Source: Hyphomicrobiales bacterium (GTDB lineage Bacteria; Pseudomonadota; Alphaproteobacteria; Rhizobiales; Beijerinckiaceae). Taken from it: a stretch of 10,608 bases of DNA. A program made the translations under genes and the position numbers. Position 1 is the stretch's first letter; each line of letters starts with the position of its first letter. The stretch covers positions 1 to 10,608 of the forward strand of contig JAATEW010000174.1 of the NCBI GenBank assembly GCA_015655535.1, given 5' to 3'. This document shows, in pieces, positions 1-5,197 of this stretch. Under the pieces are notes generated by a model, which worked only from the letters and a program-made list of their open reading frames with translations, had not been told where the DNA came from and did no database searches.

Positions 1-36
1 GTCGGAGTCGCAAGAGAGTTTGTCCATCATGGTCAT
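1..36 (-). CDS. Possible 5' end of a minus-strand gene, cut by the window edge
   Basis: On the minus strand an ATG at 36 is preceded by GGAG (44-47) at a 7-base spacing, which is a good ribosome binding site. Reading on from it gives twelve open codons (MTMMDKLSCDSD) to the window edge. Two further in-frame ATGs follow at 30 and 27. Nothing can be said about the product from so few residues. If real, it is divergent from the 214-474 gene and shares the 37-213 gap with it. The alternative is chance, because twelve codons without a stop carry little weight. The ribosome binding site is the main support. Confidence 0.35.
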   Translation of the reverse strand, partial: MTMMDKLSCDSD

Positions 37-147
37 TGTCGTTCTCCAAAAATACGGCTCCGGCCTTCGGCGCTGGCCTCATAGCTTTTGGTCGCGACAT
101 GCGGGGGGAAGGTTCACATCCTCATGTGATGGAAGCGTTCGGAAACA

Positions 148-176
148 TTGGCTTTGTGCGCCAGCGCACATTATGA
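148..176 (+). promoter_or_regulatory. Candidate promoter with inverted repeat in the spacer
   Basis: TTGGCT (148-153) and TTATGA (171-176) are separated by 17 bases and lie 38 bases upstream of the ATG at 214. The perfect inverted repeat TGTGCG-CCAG-CGCACA (155-170) fills almost the whole spacer. The hexamers are weak matches to the sigma-70 consensus, so this is only a candidate. The spacer palindrome could bind a regulator. Confidence 0.25.
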
Positions 177-213
177 AGGCGCGGAAGAACGGGCGTGTGC
201 GTAAGAGGCGGAT

Positions 214-474
214 ATGATTTGGACGAAAGTGACCCTTGAGAAAAGCGCGGACGAAACCTCGTCAGGCGCCTTGCTTGCCACCTATATGCAGGCTTTGGTC
301 GCGGCGGGGCTTCCCGCCGATGCCGAGCTCTATCATGGCGAGACACAGGACCAGGGGCAGGTTTTCTATTTCTCGCCGCGCTCTTCGGAGATCATGGGCG
401 ACAGGCTCAAAGCCTTCGCGCCGGAAAGCTGCGTCGATCCCGACGTGAGCGGGCTCAGCAAGATCAAGCTGTAA
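214..474 (+). CDS. Small uncharacterised protein, 86 aa
   Basis: I do not recognise this family. The ATG at 214 has an AAGAGG ribosome binding site (203-208) at a 5-base spacing, and the frame runs without interruption to a TAA at 472-474, so I take it as a real gene. The protein is soluble and mildly acidic, with no signal peptide and no membrane segment. The most distinctive part is the stretch QGQVFYFSPRSSEI (about residues 49-62), followed by a conserved-looking tail ending DPDVSGLSKIKL. There is a single cysteine, near residue 73. It stands alone, with a possible divergent neighbour on the left and the convergent M23 peptidase gene on the right. No function is proposed. Confidence 0.65.
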   Translation: MIWTKVTLEKSADETSSGALLATYMQALVAAGLPADAELYHGETQDQGQVFYFSPRSSEIMGDRLKAFAPESCVDPDVSGLSKIKL

Positions 475-829
475 ATAAAGAGATCTAGTTTAGCGGAATT
501 GGCCGCCCTCGGCGCGCAATTCGCGATCGTCACAGACTGCCATTCATCTCTTGGCGGCGAGCATTGGCGAGCGGATCGCTTTGGTCAAGGATCGAAGACC
601 GCCTTCGGCGGCGACCCATCTTTGATGGGTCGTCCTTGACAAAAGCGCATCCGCCTCGCCGAAAATGTCCGCCGTGGGATGAATGGCAAAATCCGATCCC
701 GCAGGATCGCCTTTTCCGGCGAACTGTTCAAATCGAAGGCGTAAGACATCGCTAAAAGGATTCGGCGTCGCATTAGCATAGGTTGTCGCGGGCTTGACCT
801 AGCCAGGACGCGATTGAAGGTCCGCCGCT
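475..829. other. Intergenic region with several inverted repeats, no gene seen
   Basis: This gap lies between two convergent genes. From left to right it holds a hairpin with arms 493-501 and 517-524 (GCGGAATTG against CAATTCGC, one bulged base), which could end transcription of the 86-aa gene but lacks a T tract. Next comes the three-hairpin element at 566-660 (listed separately). A perfect CGATCC-CGCA-GGATCG hairpin follows at 694-709. Reading frames in the gap are short, lack ribosome binding sites and overlap the palindromes, so I accept none as a gene. Confidence 0.6.
566..660. repeat. Three-armed palindromic element (REP-like)
   Basis: The outer arms 566-591 and 633-660 are an imperfect inverted repeat ending in TCAAGGA and TCCTTGA. 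Between them sit two perfect hairpins: CCGCC-TTC-GGCGG (599-611) and GACCCATC-TTT-GATGGGTC (613-631). Folded, this gives a stem closed over two side arms, like a small cloverleaf. It encodes no protein. The architecture is that of intergenic palindromic repeats, but copy number cannot be judged from one window. It may also act as a bidirectional transcription stop between the convergent flanking genes. Confidence 0.65.
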
Positions 830-2872
830 TTAATTGCCCTGCCGTGCGGCGACGACCTGCGGCGCATTGGGCGCCTTGGCGAGAAGCCCGTCGATCCGGT
901 CGCGCTCGCGTTTGAATTGCGAGAGCATCTGGCCGTCGAATTCGCGGGTGCGCGCGAGCTTGACGCGCATCGGATCGACGAAATGGCCGTTGACCAGCAC
1001 TTCGTAGTGGAGATGCGGGCCGGTCGCGAGGCCGGTCTGGCCGAGATAGCCGATCACCTGGCCCTGCCGGACGCGCGTGCCTTCGGCCGTGCCGCGGGCG
1101 AAGGCCGACATATGATTATAGGTCGTGACATAGCCATTAGCGTGCTGGATCTCGATGCGGCGGCCATAGCCTGAATCCCAGCCTTCGCTGATGATCGTGC
1201 CATTGCCGGCGGCGAAGATCGGCGTGCCGATGGGTGCTGCCCAATCGACGCCCGTATGCGGGCGCGTATAGCCGAGGATCGGGTGGAAGCGCATGCCGAA
1301 GCCGGATGTGATCTTGCCCGAGACGATCGGCACGCGAACCAGGAATTTGCGCGTCGAGCGGCCGTTCTGGTCGTAATAATCGACGATGGAATCGTCCGGC
1401 GTCTGATAGCGGTAATAATGATAGGTCTCGCCGCGTGCCGTGATCGAGGCATAGAGCAGTTCCGGATGACCGTCGCTTTCGTCGCTCTCGTCGTAGAAGG
1501 CGTCGAAAGAATCGCCGCCCCGGACGGCGCGCTGGAAATCGACGTCATTTGCGAAAATGCGGATGAGATTGTCGACGACCGGCTGCGGAACCTCCTGTTT
1601 CAGCGCGGTCTCGTAAAGCGAATCGTAAAGACGCATGGCGCCTGAATCTTCATCGTCGTCGTCGTCGGTGCTCGCGGCATCCGTCGGCTTGCGCGGCGCC
1701 GTCTGAGCCGTCGCAACGCGCAGATATTCGCCCTTGTCGGTGACAGCGAGCGTGGCTTCCAGCGTTTCGGCAGCGTAGACCGACAGGCGCGCAAGCGTTT
1801 CCTGCTTGTTCGAGCCGTCAAGATCGGCAAATAGCAATTTGAGCCGGCGGCCTTCGGCGACGGCAGGCTCGCCGCGCTTCGCATCGAAGGCGGCCACGAT
1901 TTTGGCGATCTGGTCGGCTGGAACTTTCTGGACCCGCAGGACGTCGTCGAGCGTTTCGCCATGATTGACGGTGACGAGGCGCTCTTGCATCTGGGTCGAC
2001 TGCTGCGATGCTTCGTCGGCGCGCGGGATGATCGAGACGTTTTCCGGCACCATTCTGACTTCGATCGAGGAAAACGGGTTCGAGATGAGTTCGTTCGGAT
2101 TGGCATAAGCGAGCGCCGGGCCGAGATTGGCGCGGCTCGTGCGCGTCAGCAAAAGTTGCGGCGGCAGGCTGACCGGCTGGTTTTGGCTGCCGGCGGCGAG
2201 CGTATTTTTGATATGCTCGGCGACCTGGGCGCGAACCTCATCGATCGACAGGGCGGCTGCCGGTGTCACATTTTGCGGCACGAAATCGCGCGTCGCCCAG
2301 GAGACTTCGGCATCGTCCTGCACGGGCTCCGGCGGCACATCGATCGGATTGCGGGCATCGGCCAGGAGCTTCAACGGGTTGAAGGCCGGAACTTCGTCGG
2401 CAAATCCGACCGTCGTCAGCGACAATGTCGTTTTGACATGGGTGAAGGAATGGATTTTGACGACTTCCTTGTCGCCCACCTTGATGGGAACGGGGGCGCG
2501 GAAATTCTGCTTGGCGGCGATGATGTCGACAGATTTGACGAGACGGTCGGCCTTGCGGGGGTTTGTCCCGACGTCCGCCGTATCACGTCGTGGAGGCGCA
2601 GCGGGCGAAGGCGCTTCGGCGAAATAGGATTGGTGGTCGAGCGCCGCATAGGCGGCGGCGCCGATGAGACCCGCGCCAGAAAGCCCCGTGAGGATCGTGC
2701 CCGCGAGCCAGCGGGTGGAAACGCGTTTGCGGTCGAAAGCCGTATGCCGCCTGCCGTCGGCTTCGATGGCGGGTTCAAGCCCAAGATCGATCGCGCCGCT
2801 GAAACGGTCGGATCGAGCGCTGGCGCTGACCATTTGCGTTCGCACGTGCGAGTCCATGGTGATGGCGGTCAA
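830..2872 (-). CDS. Membrane-anchored M23 family peptidoglycan metallopeptidase
   Basis: Probable zinc endopeptidase that cleaves peptide cross-links in peptidoglycan. The predicted order is: a cytoplasmic N-terminus with many charged residues; one membrane segment at about residues 55-78; a long periplasmic linker; a LysM/OapA-like segment at about 298-330 (VNHGETLDDVL); an acidic run at 403-409 (DDDDDED); and a C-terminal M23 domain at about 515-635. The zinc-site residues are visible: H539 and D543 in RPHTGVDWA, H587 in YNHMS, and H620/H622 in GPHLHYEV. All core residues are present, so it is probably an active enzyme rather than a degenerate activator. The start shown is TTG at 2872 with AAGG just upstream. 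An in-frame ATG at 2857 would shorten it by five residues. At 680 aa it resembles the long M23 proteins common in rhizobia. It is transcribed alone, divergent from rplU. Confidence 0.93.
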   Translation of the reverse strand: MTAITMDSHVRTQMVSASARSDRFSGAIDLGLEPAIEADGRRHTAFDRKRVSTRWLAGTILTGLSGAGLIGAAAYAALDHQSYFAEAPSPAAPPRRDTADVGTNPRKADRLVKSVDIIAAKQNFRAPVPIKVGDKEVVKIHSFTHVKTTLSLTTVGFADEVPAFNPLKLLADARNPIDVPPEPVQDDAEVSWATRDFVPQNVTPAAALSIDEVRAQVAEHIKNTLAAGSQNQPVSLPPQLLLTRTSRANLGPALAYANPNELISNPFSSIEVRMVPENVSIIPRADEASQQSTQMQERLVTVNHGETLDDVLRVQKVPADQIAKIVAAFDAKRGEPAVAEGRRLKLLFADLDGSNKQETLARLSVYAAETLEATLAVTDKGEYLRVATAQTAPRKPTDAASTDDDDDEDSGAMRLYDSLYETALKQEVPQPVVDNLIRIFANDVDFQRAVRGGDSFDAFYDESDESDGHPELLYASITARGETYHYYRYQTPDDSIVDYYDQNGRSTRKFLVRVPIVSGKITSGFGMRFHPILGYTRPHTGVDWAAPIGTPIFAAGNGTIISEGWDSGYGRRIEIQHANGYVTTYNHMSAFARGTAEGTRVRQGQVIGYLGQTGLATGPHLHYEVLVNGHFVDPMRVKLARTREFDGQMLSQFKRERDRIDGLLAKAPNAPQVVAARQGN

Positions 2873-3107
2873 TTAACCTTATCCTTACCCTTGGCGGGTT
2901 GCCAATGGCCGAGCTTGCCGGCCTTGGTTTTTCATCTTGGAGGCGGAGATTCGCACGCGCATAAGCTGCGGAAACAAGCCGGTGAAGGTGGCTCAAATGC
3001 GGCAGGAGAGCCCAAGGCGGCAATTGGCGCTGAAAAAGCGGATTATTTTCAAACCTCTACGTAAGTATTCACGGCCCTGGGACGGCGCCGCGGACGTGCT
3101 TTATGAG

Positions 3108-3136
3108 TTGACAGTGAAGCCGTGACTCTGTAGGTC
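3108..3136 (+). promoter_or_regulatory. Candidate promoter of the rplU-rpmA operon
   Basis: TTGACA (3108-3113) is an exact match to the sigma-70 -35 consensus. Seventeen bases on, TAGGTC (3131-3136) is a weak -10. Transcription would start near 3143, giving an rplU leader of about 210 bases. The perfect -35 box upstream of a highly expressed ribosomal operon is the main support. The poor -10 keeps confidence low. Confidence 0.35.
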
Positions 3137-3151
3137 CAAGCATGTTCACGC

Positions 3152-3172
3152 AGCGGCATTGGCCGCTTTTTT
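3152..3172 (+). terminator. Intrinsic-terminator-like hairpin in the rplU leader
   Basis: AGCGGC (3152-3157), loop ATTG, GCCGCT (3162-3167) form a perfect 6-bp stem running into six T residues (3167-3172). This is the usual form of a rho-independent terminator on the + strand. It begins only about ten bases after the start expected from the TTGACA promoter and lies about 180 bases upstream of rplU. It could attenuate rplU transcription or end a short RNA that starts further upstream. Confidence 0.5.
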
Positions 3173-3200
3173 CGTTTGTTCTGTTTTCGTGCCAGTCAAA

Positions 3201-3221
3201 CGCCTCTGCTTTGCAGAGGCG
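3201..3221 (+). promoter_or_regulatory. Perfect 9-bp hairpin in the rplU leader
   Basis: CGCCTCTGC (3201-3209), loop TTT, GCAGAGGCG (3213-3221) is a perfect inverted repeat in the presumed 5' untranslated region of rplU. There is no following T tract, so it is not a terminator by itself. Together with the hairpin at 3152-3172 it suggests a structured leader. Binding by L21 is a possibility, not something the sequence shows. Confidence 0.5.
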
Positions 3222-3355
3222 GCGGGCGCGATCCAAGCCAACGGCGTGAAACACCGGATTTCTGATAAACCGGGCTCATAAAGCGGTTCAACTGCAAAAA
3301 AGCCGGCCGCCGTGGACATCCGCGGAAGAGCCGGATCGAACACACGAGGAAAATG

Positions 3356-3670
3356 ATGTTCGCAGTCATTAAAACCGGCGGTAAGCAATATAGCGTCACC
3401 GCCGAGGATACGATTACCGTGATGGCGCTGGCCGGGAATCCCGGCGACGCGATCACGTTCGATAATGTGCTCATGATCGCGGGCGAGGGCGAACCGACGT
3501 TTGGCGCGCCTTTCGTGGCGGGTGCCACGGTTGCCGGCGAAATCGTCGAGCAGAAGCGCGGACCGAAGGTTCTGTCCTTCAAGAAGCGCCGGCGCCAGAA
3601 TTCGAAGCGCAAGCGGGGTCACCGGCAGGATCTGACCCTGGTCAAGATCACCGGTGTCAAGACCGCCTAA
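3356..3670 (+). CDS. rplU: 50S ribosomal protein L21
   Basis: Structural protein of the large ribosomal subunit that binds 23S rRNA. The protein starts MFAVIKTGGKQYSV, the hallmark L21 N-terminus. Its basic C-terminal RNA-binding segment KKRRRQNSKRKRGHRQ is also typical, followed by TLVKITGVKTA. Its length of 104 aa matches the usual 100-105. Two ATGs stand side by side at 3353 and 3356. I prefer 3356 because the GAGGA at 3346-3350 is then spaced 5 bases from the start, whereas 3353 leaves only 2. The family also normally begins with a single M before FAVI. It is the first gene of an operon with rpmA, 170 bases downstream. The unusually long structured leader (see 3108-3221) suggests control at the level of the leader. 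Confidence 0.98.
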   Translation: MFAVIKTGGKQYSVTAEDTITVMALAGNPGDAITFDNVLMIAGEGEPTFGAPFVAGATVAGEIVEQKRGPKVLSFKKRRRQNSKRKRGHRQDLTLVKITGVKTA

Positions 3671-3726
3671 GCGACAAGCATCGGACCCAAAGTGGAAATC
3701 GGTTTTGGGAAAATCCGATGCGACAA
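3671..3726. repeat. Palindromic repeat between rplU and rpmA
   Basis: The arms GCATCGGA (3678-3685) and TCCGATGC (3714-3721) form an 8-bp stem that continues inward as CCCAAA (3686-3691) with TTTGGG (3704-3709). The element is bordered by the same seven bases, GCGACAA, at 3671-3677 and 3720-3726. It starts directly after the rplU stop codon. The motif resembles an intergenic palindromic repeat I recall from Hyphomicrobiales genomes, but copy number must be checked in the genome. In the rplU-rpmA transcript it would fold into a long hairpin. Confidence 0.6.
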
Positions 3727-3840
3727 TAAATAAGTCGTTCGGCAAAGGCTCTTTAAGCGCCTTGAAAATTCGCGTATGAGATAGATAGATTCTCCTTTCG
3801 GCGCCGCTTGCTGGCCGCGAAAGGATTTGGAGCACGGGTT

Positions 3841-4116
3841 ATGGCACATAAGAAAGCTGGCGGTTCCTCGCGCAACGGGCGCGACTCGAAGGGCCGTCGC
3901 CTCGGCGTCAAGAAATTCGGCGGTGAGTTCGTCATCGGCGGCAATATTATCGTGCGCCAACGCGGCACCACTTGGCATCCCGGCGCCAATGTCGGCCTTG
4001 GAACGGACCATACGCTCTTTGCTCTGACGGCGGGCCAAGTCTTCTTCCAAACCAAAGGCAATGGCCGCGCCTACGTATCGGTCATTCCGGCACCGCGAGC
4101 CGCGGCCGCAGAATAA
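3841..4116 (+). CDS. rpmA: 50S ribosomal protein L27
   Basis: Large-subunit protein whose N-terminal tail reaches the peptidyl transferase centre and helps place tRNA. The sequence is a textbook L27: MAHKKAGGSSRNGRDS at the start, then RLGVKKFGGEFVIGGNIIVRQRG and HPGANVGLGTDHTLFA, with a short alanine-rich tail. The length of 91 aa is normal for the group. The frame is open upstream to 3808, but the family N-terminus and a GGAG at 3829-3832 (8-base spacing) fix the start at ATG 3841. There is no cleavable N-terminal extension of the Firmicutes type. It follows rplU as in nearly all bacteria. The transcript probably ends at the terminator at 4237-4264 after passing a chain of hairpins. Confidence 0.98.
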   Translation: MAHKKAGGSSRNGRDSKGRRLGVKKFGGEFVIGGNIIVRQRGTTWHPGANVGLGTDHTLFALTAGQVFFQTKGNGRAYVSVIPAPRAAAAE

Positions 4117-4236
4117 CGGTGGAGTTTTAGAAGACCTCCACCGGCTCCCACAGACCCGGTGGACTTGGTTCTTCTCCGCGAAGAGCACATTCAGGACAGC
4201 CTGAAAAGTCCGAGAGGCCCGCAAGGGTCTCACAAA
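4117..4236 (+). ncRNA. Candidate structured RNA: chain of hairpins downstream of rpmA
   Basis: Starting at the base after the rpmA stop codon there is a run of closely packed hairpins. H1 pairs CGGTGGAG (4117-4124) with CTCCACCG (4136-4143). An alternative H1' pairs CCACCGG (4138-4144) with CCGGTGG (4156-4162), and the two exclude each other. H2 pairs 4168-4174 with 4180-4186 (7 bp, one G-U). H3 pairs TTCAGG (4190-4195) with CCTGAA (4200-4205). H4 pairs 4214-4220 with 4225-4231 around a GCAA tetraloop, with one G-U pair. The chain ends in the terminator at 4237-4264. It could be a small RNA released from the rpmA 3' end, or an attenuator ahead of the acetyltransferase gene. No known family was recognised. 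Confidence 0.5.
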
Positions 4237-4264
4237 GGGGAGGTGGGAACACCGCCCCTTTTTT
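4237..4264 (+). terminator. Rho-independent terminator of the rplU-rpmA transcript
   Basis: GGGGAGGTG (4237-4245), tetraloop GGAA, CACCGCCCC (4250-4258) form a 9-position stem with one A-G mismatch, followed by six T residues (4259-4264). It lies 120 bases after rpmA and 42 bases before the acetyltransferase ATG. It should stop most ribosomal-operon transcription, unless an alternative fold upstream relieves it. Confidence 0.85.
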
Positions 4265-4306
4265 CGTTCCGAACTTTGCATAAGTTCAGCCGATCGGAGT
4301 CCAGGT

Positions 4307-4957
4307 ATGTTCCCGGATTTAACCTCTGACGATATATTCCGCATCGAGACCAAGCGTCTGTGGCTGCGCTGGCCGCGCGCGACCGATGCCGCCGCGATCA
4401 AAGCCTTCGCAAACCTTGCCGAAGTCGCGCAAATGACCGCCGAAATCCCGCATCCCTATCCGGCGGGCGAGGCCGAGCGTTTCGTGTTTCAGGCCCGCGC
4501 CGACAATGCCTGCGGGCGTGGCCTCGTGCTCGCGATCACGCAGAAAAGCACCGAGCGCAATGTGATCGGCCTCGTCGCCGCGCATGGGGATCAGACGCTG
4601 AACATCGAGATCGGCTATGCCGTCGCGCCGGCCTTTTGGGGCAAGGGGATAGCAACCGAGGCCGTGAAGGCGCTGGTCGATACGGTGTTCCGCCTGACCA
4701 AGGCGGAGCGCGTCACCGCCAATTCGCGGGTCATCAATCCGGCGTCGCGCCGGGTGCTCGAAAAATGCGGCTTTGCCTATCTCGACACCGGCCTCGACAA
4801 TCTGCCGGCGCGCGGCGGGCTGCATCCGTGCGACCGTTTCGACCTCGACCGGAAAGGCTGGATGAAGCGCTTGGCACCGCGGCTTCTGCCGTCCATGCTG
4901 CAGCAGGTGCGCGGCCGCGACACGCCGCCCTCAGAAGCCGAGACGGCCGCGCAATGA
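4307..4957 (+). CDS. GNAT family N-acetyltransferase, RimJ/RimL type
   Basis: Predicted cytoplasmic enzyme that moves an acetyl group from acetyl-CoA to an amine. The RimJ/RimL subtype often targets protein N-termini, including ribosomal proteins, but the substrate cannot be read from sequence. The N-terminus ETKRLWLRWPRATDAAAI (about 14-31) is the usual first strand and helix. The acetyl-CoA motif is EIGYAVAPAFWGKGIATEA (101-119), with the pyrophosphate loop WGKGIA at 111-116. The motif NPASRRVLEKCGF (144-156) is also typical. The last 35 or so residues extend beyond the fold. The ATG at 4307 has GGAG at 4296-4299 (7-base spacing). The gene lies between rpmA and obgE, a position I recall as common for such a gene in rhizobia, which favours a ribosome-linked role. 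It may depend on readthrough of the terminator just upstream or on its own promoter. Confidence 0.9.
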   Translation: MFPDLTSDDIFRIETKRLWLRWPRATDAAAIKAFANLAEVAQMTAEIPHPYPAGEAERFVFQARADNACGRGLVLAITQKSTERNVIGLVAAHGDQTLNIEIGYAVAPAFWGKGIATEAVKALVDTVFRLTKAERVTANSRVINPASRRVLEKCGFAYLDTGLDNLPARGGLHPCDRFDLDRKGWMKRLAPRLLPSMLQQVRGRDTPPSEAETAAQ

Positions 4958-4988
4958 TGAAGGCTGTGATAAAACTCTTTCAAAAGGC

Positions 4989-5071
4989 CCCTCGTGCTTC
5001 GAGACAGCCGCCTTTTTGCGATCTCGCTGTTGCGATAGATCGCCAGCGATGCGGCTGCCTCAGCATGAGGG
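4989..5071. repeat. Intergenic palindromic repeat, copy 1
   Basis: The left arm 4989-5011 (starting CCCTCGTGCTTCGAG) is an imperfect inverted match to the right arm 5051-5071 (ending CTCAGCATGAGGG), and AGCCGC/GCGGCT continues the stem. Inside, GCGATCT (5018-5024) pairs with AGATCGC (5037-5043). TCGCTG (5024-5029) with CAGCGA (5044-5049) is an alternative. The arm type, a CCCTCAT end and a CTCGAAG end, is one I associate with intergenic repeats of Bradyrhizobium relatives. Confidence 0.7.
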
Positions 5072-5093
5072 TCTTTTGACGGCTGCACCTTAG

Positions 5094-5157
5094 CCCTCAT
5101 CCTGAGGTGCGAGCATTCAATTCGCAGAATTTGAATGCGAGCCTCGAAGGACGAGGG
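5094..5157. repeat. Intergenic palindromic repeat, copy 2, opposite orientation
   Basis: CCCTCATCCTGAGG at 5094-5107 and CCTCGAAGGACGAGGG at 5142-5157 are the outer arms. The inner arms CATTCAATTC (5114-5123) and GAATTTGAATG (5127-5137) pair with one bulge. The outer arms match copy 1 (4989-5071) in reverse orientation, while the interiors are unrelated. Only 22 bases separate the copies, and 40 bases separate this copy from the obgE start. The obgE promoter is either in those 40 bases or upstream of both repeats. Confidence 0.7.
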
Positions 5158-5197
5158 CGATAGGACTCAATAATCGCCCCATGCTACAAAGTTTGCC

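Larger units (their letters stand above)
2873..3355. other. Divergent intergenic region between the M23 peptidase gene and rplU
   Basis: No credible gene was seen in these 483 bases. The left half should contain the promoter of the minus-strand peptidase gene, but I could not pick a convincing one. A hairpin at 2902-2927 (CCAA-T-GGCC paired with GGCC-TTGG) is followed on the + strand by TTTTT (2928-2932). It resembles a terminator, although no + gene precedes it, so it may simply be a hairpin in the peptidase leader. The right half holds the candidate rplU promoter and two leader hairpins, listed separately. No tRNA T-arm motif was found. Confidence 0.6.

Noticed and set aside
20..217. A 65-codon frame starting at TTG near the left edge.
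   Set aside because: It has no ribosome binding site, a low-complexity basic composition, and overlaps both the candidate promoter and the start of the better supported 214-474 gene.
2902..2932. A + strand terminator-like hairpin with TTTTT in the region upstream of the M23 peptidase gene.
   Set aside because: No + strand gene precedes it, since the peptidase is on the minus strand. It is kept only as a note within the intergenic entry, because it may be a leader hairpin or a block to antisense transcription.
1961..3064. A 367-codon open frame on the + strand, opposite the M23 peptidase gene.
   Set aside because: It mirrors the minus-strand coding frame, is rich in R, G, D and E as expected of a high-GC antisense frame, and shows no recognisable domain. 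The minus strand has clear M23 motifs.
3146..4401. Minus-strand open frames opposite rplU, rpmA and the GNAT start.
   Set aside because: They cover two ribosomal protein genes of certain identity on the other strand, plus hairpin-rich gaps, and have no family resemblance.
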